A stretch of DNA of 64,000 nt from Peiella sedimenti (GCF_030504955.1 NZ_JAUKTR010000001.1:900422-964421); one strand, 5' to 3'; counted from the first letter of the stretch, positions 45,485 to 55,414 are shown. Made by a program: numbers and translations. The notes: a model not told the origin generated them from the sequence alone.

Positions 45485-46801
45485 TCAGGCTTTCGCCGCT
45501 CCGAACCGACGCTCGTAGCGGCCCAGGGCCGCCGGATGCAGGCGCACGGTCAAGTCGACGGCGCCGTCGTCGCGATCTCGGCGATCCACCACCCTGCCGT
45601 GTTGGTACAACCAGGCCAGGGCCTCGCCCTCGGCGGGGTCCAGGCTAAGGCGCACCTCGGGCTCGTCATCGATGCGCTGGGCGATCGCGGCCTTCAGCGC
45701 CTCAAGCCCCTGGCCGGTCACCGCCGAGACCACCACTGCGGGAACTTGCCCGGGCTCGGACCGCAGCTTGGCCCGCGCATCCAGCACGCCCCGCTCATCC
45801 TCGGGGATCAGGTCAGCCTTGTTCCATACCTCAAGCAGGTTCAGTCCGCCGTCGGCCGCGGGGGCCACCCGCTCAAGCACCGCCTCCACGTCCCTGGCCT
45901 GAATGTCCGTCTCGGGACTGGCGATGTCGCGCACGTGCAGCACCAGGTCCGCCTCGGTCACCTCCTCCAGCGTGGCGCGAAAGGCGGCGACCAGCTCGTG
46001 CGGCAGATCGCTGATGAACCCCACCGTATCCGAGATGATGGCCGGCCGTCCGTTCGGCAGATCGATCTGGCGCTGGGTCGTATCCAGCGTCGCGAACAGC
46101 AGGTCCTTGGCCAGCACCTCCGCTCCGGTCAGCCGATTGAACAGGGTCGACTTGCCGGCGTTGGTATAGCCGACAAGGGCCACCGTCGGGTGCGGCGCTC
46201 GTTTGCGGGCGTCGCGGTGCAGGCCGCGCGTGCGGCGCACCTCTTCCAGCTCGGCCTTCAGCCGCGTCATGCGATCGGCGATCAGGCGCCGGTCCAGCTC
46301 GATCTGGGTTTCCCCGGGGCCGCCCGTCTTACCCAGGCCGCCGCGTTGACGTTCCAGGTGGGTCCAGGTGCGCACCAGACGCGAGCGCTCGTAGTCCAGC
46401 CGCGCCAGCTCCACCTGCAGCTTGCCCTCGGCCGTGCGGGCTCGACGCGCGAAGATCTCCAGGATCAGACCCGAGCGGTCGATGACTTTGCGTTCCAGCG
46501 CCCGCTCCAGATTGCGCTGCTGGCCCGGCGACAGGGCGTCATCGACGACGACCACCTCGGCGTTCACCGACTCGGCGACGGCCTTCAGCTCCTGCACCTT
46601 GCCGCCCCCGAACAGGGTGGCGGGCGTGACCTTCCTCAGGCGCACGACCTCGGCGGCGCGAACCTCCAGGTCCAGCGCCTCGGCCAGGCCCACGGCCTCG
46701 GTCAGCCGCGCGTCCGGGTCACGGCCCGCGCGGCCTGTATCGGGATGGACGACCAGGGCCCCCTGCACTTCAGGGGTGTGGTCGATCAGCTTGGTGTTCA
46801 A
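45485..46801 (-). CDS. hflX: GTPase HflX
   Basis: HflX (438 residues) is a ribosome-associated GTPase that splits stalled or stress-inactivated ribosomes. The N-terminal nucleotide-binding domain contains [13 protein letters not shown] and [13 protein letters not shown], then [19 protein letters not shown] as a linker motif. The G domain has [16 protein letters not shown] (G1), [14 protein letters not shown] (G3) and [11 protein letters not shown] (G4). Translation starts at TTG (46799-46801), overlapping the hfq stop as TTGA. Confidence 0.96.
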   Translation of the reverse strand: MNTKLIDHTPEVQGALVVHPDTGRAGRDPDARLTEAVGLAEALDLEVRAAEVVRLRKVTPATLFGGGKVQELKAVAESVNAEVVVVDDALSPGQQRNLERALERKVIDRSGLILEIFARRARTAEGKLQVELARLDYERSRLVRTWTHLERQRGGLGKTGGPGETQIELDRRLIADRMTRLKAELEEVRRTRGLHRDARKRAPHPTVALVGYTNAGKSTLFNRLTGAEVLAKDLLFATLDTTQRQIDLPNGRPAIISDTVGFISDLPHELVAAFRATLEEVTEADLVLHVRDIASPETDIQARDVEAVLERVAPAADGGLNLLEVWNKADLIPEDERGVLDARAKLRSEPGQVPAVVVSAVTGQGLEALKAAIAQRIDDEPEVRLSLDPAEGEALAWLYQHGRVVDRRDRDDGAVDLTVRLHPAALGRYERRFGAAKA

Positions 46802-47055
46802 TCCTTGGCGTCCTCGCCGTCCCCATCCGGATCCCACAGCTGCACGGGCTGGGCGGGCATGATGGTGGAGATGGCGTGCTTGTAGACCAGCTGGCTTTGC
46901 CCATCGCGGCGCAGCAGCAGGCAGAAATTGTCGAACCAGGTGACGATGCCCTGCAGCTTGACCCCGTTGATCAGGAAGATGGTCAGGGGCGTCTTCGACT
47001 TGCGGACGGTGTTCAGGAACGCGTCCTGGAGGTTCTGTTTCTTGTCCTGGGACAT
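46798..47055 (-). CDS. hfq: RNA chaperone Hfq
   Basis: Hfq (85 residues) forms the hexameric Sm-like ring that pairs small RNAs with mRNAs. [20 protein letters not shown] is the first helix and strand, and [11 protein letters not shown] is the Sm2 motif with the proximal uridine-binding KHA in place of the classical YKHA context. The C-terminal tail is short and acidic. The start is ATG 47053-47055 with GGACAGGAG upstream. It overlaps hflX by four bases. Confidence 0.97.
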   Translation of the reverse strand: MSQDKKQNLQDAFLNTVRKSKTPLTIFLINGVKLQGIVTWFDNFCLLLRRDGQSQLVYKHAISTIMPAQPVQLWDPDGDGEDAKD

Positions 47056-47118
47056 TGCTCCTGTCCTTCTTGTTGTGTGCATCCAAGGTAGGGGCGCGGC
47101 GCCCTTGGCGCAACAGCG

Positions 47119-47982
47119 TCACACGGCCTCGGCGCGGGCCCGATCCAGGTAGAGGCGCCTCAACCGGCTAGCCACCGGGCCCGGCTTGCCGTCGCCGACC
47201 ACGGCGCCGTCAACCGACACGACCGGCATGACAAAGGCCGAGGCCGCGGTGATGAAGGCTTCGCGCGCCTGCTTCGCCTCATCGACGGAAAAGGCCTTCT
47301 CCTCGAAGGTCAGCCCCTCCTCCGCCGCCAGTTTCGTCACCGCCGCGCGCGTGATCCCGCGCAGGATGTTGGACTGGACGTCGCGCGTACGCAGCCGGCC
47401 TTCGGCGTCGACAATCCAGGCGTTGGTCGAGGTCCCCTCGGTCACCAGACCCAGCTCGTCGACCATCCACGCCTCGTAGGCGCCGGCCTCGCGCGCCGCC
47501 TGTTTGCCCAGCACATTCGGCAGCAAGCCGACCGACTTGATGTCGCATCGGCCCCAGCGCTGGTCAGGCAGGGTGATGACGCCGACCCCTTTTTCCGCCT
47601 GCGTCTCCTGGGCGGCGCGGTTGACGCTGCGCGCCGTTACCACGACGCCGGGCCTCACCTCCGGGCTGGGAAAGGCGTGATCGCGCCGGGCCACGCCGCG
47701 CGTCACCTGGAGATAAACGAGCCCCTCGCGCACCCGATTGCGGCGCACGGTCTCGCGCAGCACAAATCCGAGCGCGTCGCGGCTCATGGGCCGAGCGATG
47801 CGCAACTCATCGAGGGAGCGCTCGAGCCGGGCCATGTGGCCGTCATAGTCAGCCAGCCGGCCGTCCATCACGGCCCAGACCTCATAGACCCCGTCAGCGA
47901 ACTGAAAGCCTCGTTCCTCCACATGCACGCCGGCGTCGCCGTGCGGCAGGTAGGCGCCGTTCACATAGGCCCAGCGCGACAT
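47119..47982 (-). CDS. dat: D-amino-acid transaminase (fold-type IV, PLP)
   Basis: The 287-residue enzyme belongs to class IV aminotransferases. Signatures include VEERGFQFADGVYEVWAV, CDIKSVGLLPNVLGKQ with the PLP lysine, LVTEGTSTNAWIV and NILRGITRAAV. The pattern fits D-alanine transaminase better than BCAT, giving D-Ala or D-Glu for peptidoglycan. Its start shares a base with the ntrX stop (TGATG), so it is translated with ntrYX. Substrate preference is inferred. Confidence 0.85.
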   Translation of the reverse strand: MSRWAYVNGAYLPHGDAGVHVEERGFQFADGVYEVWAVMDGRLADYDGHMARLERSLDELRIARPMSRDALGFVLRETVRRNRVREGLVYLQVTRGVARRDHAFPSPEVRPGVVVTARSVNRAAQETQAEKGVGVITLPDQRWGRCDIKSVGLLPNVLGKQAAREAGAYEAWMVDELGLVTEGTSTNAWIVDAEGRLRTRDVQSNILRGITRAAVTKLAAEEGLTFEEKAFSVDEAKQAREAFITAASAFVMPVVSVDGAVVGDGKPGPVASRLRRLYLDRARAEAV

Positions 47983-49415
47983 CAGGCGTCAGCCTCCGCC
48001 TCGTCGCCTTCCAGCTCGTCTGCCTCGCCGCCGCGGCTGGGCGCCACGCCAAGCGTCTTGAGCTTGCGGTGCAGGGCCGACCGCTCCATGCCGATGAAGG
48101 CGGCCGTCCGGCTGATATTGCCGCCGAAGCGCATGATCTGGGCCGTAAGATATTCGCGCTCGAACACCTCGCGCGCCTCGCGCAGCGGCAAGGCGATGGT
48201 CCGTTCCGCACCGACCCCGCCCCCGTCGTTCTTGGCCACTTCCTGCGGCAGCATCTCGGCGGTGATGGCCTCGCCCGGGTCGCCGGCCGCCAGGATCAGC
48301 AGCCGCTCGATGTTGTTGCGCAGCTGGCGCACATTGCCCGGCCATTCATGCAGCTGCAGCGTGGCGATCGCGGAGTCGGCCAGCGTGCGGCGGGCCAGGC
48401 CCTGGGCGCTGGAGATGGCGTCCAGGAAGTATTCCACCAGCTCCGGAATGTCGTCGCGCCGCTCCGACAAACCCGGCACGCGCAGCGGCACCACGTTCAG
48501 CCGGTGAAACAGGTCCTCGCGGAAGCGGCCGTCCGCGATCTCCTGAGGCAGATCGCGCGAGGTCGACGAAATCACGCGGACGTCCACCTGCACGTCTTCA
48601 GCGCCGCCTACGCGCTTGAAGCGCTGTTCGACGAGCACCCGCAGGATGCGGCTTTGGCTCTCGCGGGGCATGTCCGCCACTTCGTCGAGGTAAAGTGTGC
48701 CCCCGTGGGCCTGCTCGAAAACGCCGATCTTGCGGGGGCGCCCGCCCTCGCCTTCTTCGCCGAACAGCTCCACGTCCAGGCGCTCCGGCGTCATGCCTGC
48801 CGCGCTCAGGGCCACGAATTCGCAGCGCGAGCGTGGGCTGGCGGCGTGGATCAGCCGCGCGGCCAATTCCTTGCCTGACCCCGGCGGCCCGGAAATCAGG
48901 ATGCGACTGTTGGCCGAGGCCACCTTGCCGATGGTTGAGCGCAGGGCTTGGGCGGCCGCCGAGGTGCCGATCAGCCGGTCCGGCACCGAAGCGCGACCGC
49001 GGAGCATCCGGTTCTCGCGCTTGAGGCTGGCCTGCTCAAGCGCGCGGTCAACGATCACCAGCAAGCGGTCGGACTTGAATGGCTTTTCCAGGAAGTCATA
49101 GGCCCCCCTCTTCAGGGCCGAAACCGCCGTCTCGATATTGCCGTGGCCGGAGATCATGATCACCGGCAGGTCCGCATCCAGCTCCTTGACCAGGTCCAGC
49201 AGCTCCAGCCCGTCCATGCCGCCGCCCTGCATCCAGATGTCGAGCACCAGCAGGGCCGGCTTGCGCGCCCGGATGGCGGCCAGCGCCTCCTCCGAGCTGG
49301 AAGCCACGCGCACGCGATAGCCCTCGTCCTCCAGGATGCCGGAGACGAGCTCGCGGATGTCGGCCTCGTCATCGACGACGAGGATATCTGCGCCAAATCC
49401 GTTACGTGCGGTCAT
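47982..49415 (-). CDS. ntrX: NtrX response regulator (AAA+/Fis type)
   Basis: NtrX (477 residues) pairs with NtrY. The receiver has ADILVVDDEADIREL and phosphate-accepting Asp59 in LLVLDIWMQGG. The AAA+ domain has RILISGPPGSGKELAARLIH (Walker A) and GGTLYLDEVADMP (Walker B). Where classical sigma-54 activators have GAFTGA there is FGEEGEGGRPRKIGVF, so contact with sigma-54 is unlikely. A Fis-type helix-turn-helix (NISRTAAFIGMERSALHRKL) ends it. It overlaps ntrY by four bases and dat by one. NtrX is tied to nitrogen and redox control and cell envelope functions in alphaproteobacteria. Confidence 0.95.
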   Translation of the reverse strand: MTARNGFGADILVVDDEADIRELVSGILEDEGYRVRVASSSEEALAAIRARKPALLVLDIWMQGGGMDGLELLDLVKELDADLPVIMISGHGNIETAVSALKRGAYDFLEKPFKSDRLLVIVDRALEQASLKRENRMLRGRASVPDRLIGTSAAAQALRSTIGKVASANSRILISGPPGSGKELAARLIHAASPRSRCEFVALSAAGMTPERLDVELFGEEGEGGRPRKIGVFEQAHGGTLYLDEVADMPRESQSRILRVLVEQRFKRVGGAEDVQVDVRVISSTSRDLPQEIADGRFREDLFHRLNVVPLRVPGLSERRDDIPELVEYFLDAISSAQGLARRTLADSAIATLQLHEWPGNVRQLRNNIERLLILAAGDPGEAITAEMLPQEVAKNDGGGVGAERTIALPLREAREVFEREYLTAQIMRFGGNISRTAAFIGMERSALHRKLKTLGVAPSRGGEADELEGDEAEADA

Positions 49416-51637
49416 GCCTTGCCTCCGGCCCCCTCGGCTGGGACTGCGGTTCTGGGGAAGATCAGTGCGACCCGGGCGCCCGACAGGGTCTGGGCGTCGC
49501 CCAGCGTCAGTTCGCCGCCGTGGTCCTCACAGATGCGTTTAACGATGGCCAGACCCAGGCCTGTGCCGCGCTCCCGCGTGGTCACATAGGGCTCGGTCAG
49601 GCGCTCGCGGTCCTTGGCCGGCAGACCCGGCCCGTCATCCTCGATGACAAAGGTCAGCTGGCGGTCGTCAGCGATCAGTTCGGCGCGCAGCCGCCCGCCC
49701 TCCCCGCCCGGTTTCCCGGCCAGGGCCTCGCCGGCGTTCTTCAGCACGTTGGTCAGGGCCTGGGCCACCATGCGGCCGTCGGCGACGAATGCGCCGTCGT
49801 CGGGCAGGTCCGCCAGATCCACCGGATAGTCCGGCGCGGCGACACGCTGGGCGAACACCGCCTGACGCAGCAGTTCGGCGCCGTCCTCGCGGGCGAACTT
49901 GGGCGTCGGCATGCGGGCGAAGGACGAGAACTCGTCCACCATCCGACCGATGTCGCCCACCTGGCGGATGATGGTCTCGGTGCAGCGGTCGAAGGTCTCG
50001 ACATCCTCGGCCAGCCGCTCACGGTACTTGCGGCGCAGGCGCTCGGCCGACAGCTGAATGGGCGTCAGCGGGTTCTTGATCTCGTGGGCGATACGGCGGG
50101 CCACGTCGCGCCAGGCGGCGTTGCGCTGGGCGGAAACCAGCCTCGTGATGTCGTCAAAGGTCAGCACCCGCTCGCCGCCCGCCTCGCCCGAGATGCGCAC
50201 GCGCAGGCGGCGGGTCTCCGCGCCGCGGCCCAGATCAATCTCGGTTTCGGCGCCCGAGGGGCTGGCCAGCACCTCGACCATCTCCGGCGCCAGACGCCGC
50301 AGCGACTGGCCCAGCGCCTTGTCATGCAGACCCAGCAGCGCCTTGGCCTGGCCGTTCAGCGCCGAGACGCGATCCGACTCATCAAGGCCGATAACCCCCG
50401 CGCTGACCCCCGACAGCACCGTCTCGATGAACTGGGATCGGGTCTGGGCTTCGTCGGACGCCCGCCGGAGCGCCTCCTGTTGGACCTCAAGATCGGAAGT
50501 CATGCGATTGAACGCGTTGGATAAGACCGCGATCTCCGCAGGGTCCTGACTGGCGTCGACCCGCACCTTGAGGTCGCCCGAAGCGACGCGTCCCGCCGCG
50601 ACCACCAGCCGCCCGACCGGCCCGGTGATGGCGTTGGCCGCCCCCATGCCCAGCCAGACCGCGCCCACCAGCACCAGAAGCGCCGTCTCGGCGTAGGAAA
50701 GGCCAAAAGCCACCTGCAGCCGCTCCCTCGCCTCCTCGGCGGCGCGGTAGGACACTACGGAGGCCTCGGCCGTTCTCAGCCGCTGCATCATGCCCTCGCG
50801 CATGGGCCTGACGATCTGCAGCAGCAGATCGGGCCCATAGTCCGGCAGGGCGATAAGACCGCGCACCGCGTCGGGCCCCTCCGTCACGCGAATGGGCAAC
50901 TCGCCGTTCAGGGCCGCCTGGGCGCTCTCGGGCGGCGCGGCCAGATAGGGCGGCGCATCGGTCTGCTCTCCGCGCGCCAGCACGCGCCCGCGCGAGTCGA
51001 CCACGTAGAGCGCCGCGAACCCGCGCGCCGTCGCCAGGTCCTCCAGCGCTCGACTGAAGGTGATTCGGTCGTCCCAGAACTGGCGCACGGTGGCCAGGTC
51101 CTGGGTCAGCGGCACCGCTTCGCCGTAGACGTACTGGTACTCCTGATTGACGTAGGTCTGGGCGATCTCGGCGCCGTTCTCCACGGCGCTGCGGACATTC
51201 TGGCTGAACCAGCCCTCCACGCCGCGATTAACCAGCACCCCGAACACCACAGCCACAAGCACGGTCGGCGTCAGGGCCACCAGCGAGAACAGGGTCACGA
51301 AGCGCAGGTGCAGCCGCGCCGCTGGGTCCGCGGCCTGCGAGCGCACCAGGCTGAGGACGCGCGCGCCCATCACCGCCGCCAGCGCGCCGATCAGGATCAG
51401 GTTGACCAGCAGCACGCCCAGCACGACGCGGCTTGAGGCGCTGATTTCGCCGGAGCCTTCCTCGGCCCCCGGGGCCGTCGCCACCAGCCAGATGCCCGCC
51501 GCCGTCACCACGGCCGCCAGGATGTAGGCGGTGGCGAAGACGACCCGCCGCGTCTCGGGCCGCGCGAAGGCGCGTCCGCCCCAGGCGCTCGGCCCGGCAG
51601 GCGCCTCGGCCGACTTCAAGGGCGCGGAGGACGGCAT
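49412..51637 (-). CDS. ntrY: Sensor histidine kinase NtrY
   Basis: NtrY (741 residues) is a membrane sensor kinase. Two N-terminal helices (about 30-50 and 75-95) precede a third (about 115-140), a large periplasmic region, another helix near 310, then a HAMP linker, a PAS domain (FIETVLSGVSAGVIGLDES), the HisKA motif RRIAHEIKNPLTPIQLSAER (His phosphate acceptor) and an HATPase domain with NVLKNAGEAL and GTGLGLAIVKRI. It heads the ntrYX-dat run, 57 bases downstream of dusB. Confidence 0.95.
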   Translation of the reverse strand: MPSSAPLKSAEAPAGPSAWGGRAFARPETRRVVFATAYILAAVVTAAGIWLVATAPGAEEGSGEISASSRVVLGVLLVNLILIGALAAVMGARVLSLVRSQAADPAARLHLRFVTLFSLVALTPTVLVAVVFGVLVNRGVEGWFSQNVRSAVENGAEIAQTYVNQEYQYVYGEAVPLTQDLATVRQFWDDRITFSRALEDLATARGFAALYVVDSRGRVLARGEQTDAPPYLAAPPESAQAALNGELPIRVTEGPDAVRGLIALPDYGPDLLLQIVRPMREGMMQRLRTAEASVVSYRAAEEARERLQVAFGLSYAETALLVLVGAVWLGMGAANAITGPVGRLVVAAGRVASGDLKVRVDASQDPAEIAVLSNAFNRMTSDLEVQQEALRRASDEAQTRSQFIETVLSGVSAGVIGLDESDRVSALNGQAKALLGLHDKALGQSLRRLAPEMVEVLASPSGAETEIDLGRGAETRRLRVRISGEAGGERVLTFDDITRLVSAQRNAAWRDVARRIAHEIKNPLTPIQLSAERLRRKYRERLAEDVETFDRCTETIIRQVGDIGRMVDEFSSFARMPTPKFAREDGAELLRQAVFAQRVAAPDYPVDLADLPDDGAFVADGRMVAQALTNVLKNAGEALAGKPGGEGGRLRAELIADDRQLTFVIEDDGPGLPAKDRERLTEPYVTTRERGTGLGLAIVKRICEDHGGELTLGDAQTLSGARVALIFPRTAVPAEGAGGKA

Positions 51638-51694
51638 GCGTCTCCTATGCCAAGGGTGTGCCCAAAACTCAACAGTATGTGTGGCCGAACTGCG

Positions 51695-52729
51695 TCAGTT
51701 GGGCAGCTCACCCGCTCGCCACCAGCGATCCAGCCCGCTTTCCAGCTGGGCCGGGTCTGGCGTTCGGCAGAGCACGCGCCGCGCCTCGCGCCGCTGGGCG
51801 GCGTCCGCCTGGCCGACGGGCGCGTGCTCCACGTACCAGCCCACATGCTTCTTGAAGAGACGGTGGCCGAGTCCGTCGCCGTAAAAGGCCAGGGCGTCCC
51901 GATAGTGTTCCAGCACAATGGCGAGCAGGGCGTCCACATCCTGCGGGACGCCGTCGCGCTCGCCTTCCAGCTCGGTGGGCGCCCAGGGGCGTCCGCAGCC
52001 GCCGCGACCCAGCATGACGCCCTGTGCGCCCGAGGCCGCCAAGGCCGCCTGCGCGTCCGGCGCCGACAGGATGTCGCCGTTGACGATCACGGGAATGGAC
52101 ACGGCCCCGACCACCTCGGCCACGGCGCTCCAGTCCGCCTGGCCGGTGTAAAATTGCTGGCGGGTGCGGCCGTGGATGGTCACCGCCTTGACGCCCAGCG
52201 CCTCGGCCGTGGCGGCCAGCTGCGGCGCGTTTCTCGAAGCGTCGTCCCAGCCCAGCCGCATCTTGACCGTCACGGGTCGCGCGGTCGCCTCGACGACAGC
52301 CCCGACCAGGCGCGAGAACAGCTCTGGATCGCGCATGACCGCCGAACCGGACAGGCAGCCGGTCACCTCCTTGGCGGGGCAGCCGAAGTTCAGGTCGATG
52401 ATGTCCGCGCCCGCGGCCTCAGCCATGCGGGCGCCCGCCGCCATCATCTGCGGGTCACGGCCCACCAGCTGGATCACCGTCAGGGGCAGGCCGTCGCCCA
52501 CGGCGGCGCGGCGCACCACGTCCGGCCGGCCCGCGGCCAGGGGCGCCGCGGCCACCATCTCGGTCGCCACATAGGGCGCGCCCAGCCGGCTGGCGGCGCG
52601 CCGGAACGGCAGGTCCGTGACGCCCGTCATGGGCGCCAGCCAGACCCGGCCGGGCACGGTCACATCGCCGATCTGGAGGGGTTGCCGGTTCACGCGCGCC
52701 TTGTCCCCGAAAGCGGCGGATGCGTCCAC
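51695..52729 (-). CDS. dusB: tRNA-dihydrouridine synthase DusB
   Basis: DusB (up to 344 residues) reduces uridine in tRNA with FMN. Family motifs are VWLAPMTGVTDLPFRR, LIQLVGRDPQMMAAGA-like sequence, IIDLNFGCPAKEVTG with the active-site cysteine, AVTIHGRTRQQFYTG, and VIVNGDILSAPDA. It starts at GTG, either 52729 or about ten codons later; both are reasonable. nifR3 (dusB) classically precedes ntrBC; here ntrY follows directly. The ispDF gene is divergent, 36 bases away. Confidence 0.93.
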   Translation of the reverse strand: MDASAAFGDKARVNRQPLQIGDVTVPGRVWLAPMTGVTDLPFRRAASRLGAPYVATEMVAAAPLAAGRPDVVRRAAVGDGLPLTVIQLVGRDPQMMAAGARMAEAAGADIIDLNFGCPAKEVTGCLSGSAVMRDPELFSRLVGAVVEATARPVTVKMRLGWDDASRNAPQLAATAEALGVKAVTIHGRTRQQFYTGQADWSAVAEVVGAVSIPVIVNGDILSAPDAQAALAASGAQGVMLGRGGCGRPWAPTELEGERDGVPQDVDALLAIVLEHYRDALAFYGDGLGHRLFKKHVGWYVEHAPVGQADAAQRREARRVLCRTPDPAQLESGLDRWWRAGELPN

Positions 52730-52765
52730 CCTCGCCAGTCGCGCGGGGGGTGGCTATGAAGCCGC

Positions 52766-53902
52766 ATGACCTTTGACGCCATCATCGTCGCGGGCGGAGG
52801 CGGCAGCCGCGCGGGCGAGCCCAAGCAGTGGCGGTTGCTTAACGGCCGCCCGGTCGCCTGGTGGAGCGTCCGCGCCTGCCTCGACGCCGACGCGCGAACG
52901 GCCGTGCTGGTGGCGCCCGAGCCCGAGATTGAGCGCGCCGAAGCCATCGTCGCCGGACTGACCCATGTGCGCGTCGTCGCGGGCGGCGCCACGCGGGCCG
53001 CATCCGTCCGCAACGGCCTCGCCGCCTTGCCCCCGGGCGCCGGTGCAGTGGTGATCCACGACGCCGCACGTCCCCTTCTCCAGCCCCGCCACCTGCGCGC
53101 AGCGCTGGACGGCCTGGACGAGGCGGACGGCGCCATTCTGGCCCTGCCGGTCACCGACACCTTGAAGCGCGGAGAGCGTCACATCGAGGCCACCGCCCCC
53201 CGTGACGGCCTGTGGCGCGCCCAGACCCCCCAGGCCTTTCGTCGCGAGGCGCTGGAGCGCGCCGAGGCCGCCTGGCCGGGTCCCGACGCCCCGACGGACG
53301 AGGCCGCCCTGCTGGAGACCGCGGGGATGAAGGTCGCCCTGGTCCCGGGGGACCCGCGTCTGCACAAGATCACCTATCCGGAGGACTTCGCCATGATCGA
53401 GGCTCTGGCGAGCGTCAGCCGCCGCACGGCCGTGGGCCAAGGGTATGACGTGCACCGGCTGGTCGAAGGCGACGGGGTCTGGCTGTGCGGCGTGCGCATC
53501 GCCCACAACCGCGCTCTGCTGGGCCACTCCGACGCGGACGCAGGCCTGCATGCTCTGACGGACGCCCTGCTAGGCGCCTTGGGCGAGGGCGACATCGGCG
53601 ATCACTTCCCGCCCAGCGATCCCCAGTGGAAGGGCGCGGCTTCGGACATCTTCTTGCACCACGCCGTCGGCCTGATGAAGGCCCGCGGCGGCCGGCTCGA
53701 CAGCGCCGATGTGACCCTCATCTGTGAGCAGCCCAAGATCAAACCTCACCGCCAGGCCATGCGTGAACGCCTGGCTCAGCTTCTGGAAACCGATCTCGCC
53801 CACGTGTCGGTCAAGGCCACGACGACCGAGGGGCTGGGCTTCACCGGCCGCGAGGAGGGCGTCGCCGCCCAGGCTGTCGTCAGCGTTAGCCTGCCTGGCT
53901 AG
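52766..53902 (+). CDS. ispDF: Bifunctional IspD/IspF
   Basis: The 378-residue fusion catalyses two non-consecutive steps of the MEP isoprenoid pathway. Residues 1-220 are IspD (cytidylyltransferase): [29 protein letters not shown], and [11 protein letters not shown]. From about 223 is IspF (cyclodiphosphate synthase): [19 protein letters not shown] with metal ligands DVH and [20 protein letters not shown], and later [18 protein letters not shown]. Both sets look intact. The IspD/IspF fusion is common in alphaproteobacteria. Confidence 0.97.
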   Translation: MTFDAIIVAGGGGSRAGEPKQWRLLNGRPVAWWSVRACLDADARTAVLVAPEPEIERAEAIVAGLTHVRVVAGGATRAASVRNGLAALPPGAGAVVIHDAARPLLQPRHLRAALDGLDEADGAILALPVTDTLKRGERHIEATAPRDGLWRAQTPQAFRREALERAEAAWPGPDAPTDEAALLETAGMKVALVPGDPRLHKITYPEDFAMIEALASVSRRTAVGQGYDVHRLVEGDGVWLCGVRIAHNRALLGHSDADAGLHALTDALLGALGEGDIGDHFPPSDPQWKGAASDIFLHHAVGLMKARGGRLDSADVTLICEQPKIKPHRQAMRERLAQLLETDLAHVSVKATTTEGLGFTGREEGVAAQAVVSVSLPG

Positions 53903-53925
53903 GCGCGCTTGGCTGGGGCAGGAGC

Positions 53926-54294
53926 ATGGCCGGGACCGACGATCACACGATCATTCTGAGGTTACAGAACGCTTGGATCGCCGCCGAGACAGCCGATCGA
54001 GTGGATGATCTGTGCGCCCTGATGACGCCAGACATCATCTTTCAGCCGCCCGTCGGAACTCCGGTCGTGGGTCGTGCCAGGGTGCGGGATTATCTCGCCG
54101 CAGACTCCCCACCCATCCATCGCATCATTCTCTCGGAGGTCGCCGTGGAGCTCTCTGGCGCCCTGGCCGTTAAGAGAGCCGCTTTCCGTACGGAGTTCGC
54201 TTCGGGCGCGGTCGTTGCGGGCCGGCATCTATGGGTTTTGCGGGCGCCGTGGCGCGTGGCGTTCGTAACCTGGAGCTTCGATTCCCAGCCCTGA
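53926..54294 (+). CDS. Nuclear transport factor 2 (SnoaL-like) family protein
   Basis: The 122-residue protein has the NTF2/SnoaL architecture: a first helix (LRLQNAWIAAETADRVDDL), CALMTPDIIFQPPVGTPVVG with the typical Pro-containing turn, and a final beta-sheet ending AFVTWSFDS. No active-site residues can be assigned. It follows ispDF by 23 bases and may be co-transcribed, but no functional link is evident. Base composition is slightly lower in GC than its neighbours. Confidence 0.8.
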   Translation: MAGTDDHTIILRLQNAWIAAETADRVDDLCALMTPDIIFQPPVGTPVVGRARVRDYLAADSPPIHRIILSEVAVELSGALAVKRAAFRTEFASGAVVAGRHLWVLRAPWRVAFVTWSFDSQP

Positions 54295-54309
54295 CGCGCT
54301 GCGCGCCTC

Positions 54310-55353
54310 CTACTCCACCCCCAACAGCGCCAGCGCCGTCTCCACCAGGTCCGGCCCCTGCAGGTTGCCGACCAGCCCGATTGACCGTCCTCGGTCCAGG
54401 TCGATGGCCACCACGGCCGTGCCGCCCAGGCCATTGCCCGAGTGCAGGGCGATCGTGCGCCCCTCCCCGTCCTTCAGCACCGTCCAGCCCATAGCATAGG
54501 CGCCGCCGCTGGCCGGATCCAGCTCCAGCGCCTTGTGCAGCTGCTCGCGCGGCAGAAGCATGCCGTCCAGCGCCGCATGGCCGAAACGGGCCAGGTCGCC
54601 GGCCGAGCCGACCAGCGCCCCTGCTCCGGACTTGCAGCTGTTGTCGATGGCGCGCGCTGGAACGGGGCCGTGGGCCGACATCTCGAACCCGTTGGGCGGC
54701 CGCCTCAGTCCCGGTTCCCACAGGCGGGCGATCATCCCGGCGGGTCTGAGCACCTCCTCAGCCAGCAGGTCGGCGAACGGCGTCCCCGTCGCCTGGCTCA
54801 AGGCCTGGGAGGCCAGTACATAGCTGTAGCTGGAATAGACAAAGGCCCCTTCAGGCCCGGGCGGATCATTGACGAACAGGTCCAGCGCCTCGGAAGGCGC
54901 GGCGCAGCGGCGCGTGCTGACGGCCAGCCACTCGTCCGGGCGATAGTGGCGCACCCCGGCGCTATTGGTCAGCAGGCGCCGCAACGGCCGGCGCGCCAGC
55001 TCCCCGCCGATCTGGACATAGTCGCCGACCGGCCGATCCAGATCGACGCGGCCCTGCAGGGCCAGCCGCGCCGCCAGAATTCCGGTGACCGGCTTGGTGG
55101 TGCTGTAAAGGGCGATCGGCGTCTCGGGCGTGAACGGAAGATCGCCGAAGCCATAACCCCAGGCGCCTGAGCGGACGGCGCCGTCCTGATCGATCCGCAT
55201 CCAGGCGCCGCCGGGATAGGCGGCGGCCACCCTTTCGAGGATCGCTTGCGCCGTCAGCGGGGCTTCGGAGCGCGCGCGGGCTTGTGCGCCGGGCAACCAG
55301 GCGGCGACCAGCGCCATCAGGGCAGGCAGAATGCGGCGTCGGCGCGGGCTCAT
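54310..55353 (-). CDS. Serine hydrolase (class C beta-lactamase family)
   Basis: The 347-residue secreted protein starts MSPRRRRILPALMALVAAWL, a signal peptide with a twin-R-rich n-region. The SxxK motif is ALYSTTKPVTGIL. The second motif, usually Y-x-N, reads VYSSYSYVLASQAL, so the Asn is replaced by Ser. The HxG-like third motif is IALHSGNGLGG. It is therefore more likely an esterase or peptidase of the family than a beta-lactamase. It lies downstream of rplL on the same strand but beyond a strong terminator. Confidence 0.88.
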   Translation of the reverse strand: MSPRRRRILPALMALVAAWLPGAQARARSEAPLTAQAILERVAAAYPGGAWMRIDQDGAVRSGAWGYGFGDLPFTPETPIALYSTTKPVTGILAARLALQGRVDLDRPVGDYVQIGGELARRPLRRLLTNSAGVRHYRPDEWLAVSTRRCAAPSEALDLFVNDPPGPEGAFVYSSYSYVLASQALSQATGTPFADLLAEEVLRPAGMIARLWEPGLRRPPNGFEMSAHGPVPARAIDNSCKSGAGALVGSAGDLARFGHAALDGMLLPREQLHKALELDPASGGAYAMGWTVLKDGEGRTIALHSGNGLGGTAVVAIDLDRGRSIGLVGNLQGPDLVETALALLGVE

Positions 55354-55384
55354 ATGGCTGGTGTAACGGCCCGGTTCGGCAAAG

Positions 55385-55414
55385 AAAACGGCCCCGGAGT
55401 CGCCTCCGGGGCCG
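55385..55414 (-). terminator. Intrinsic terminator of rplJL
   Basis: On the minus strand CGGCCCCGGAG pairs perfectly with CTCCGGGGCCG around a GCGA loop and is followed by TTTTC. It ends about 35 bases past the rplL stop, so rplL is separated from rpoBC here. Confidence 0.9.
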
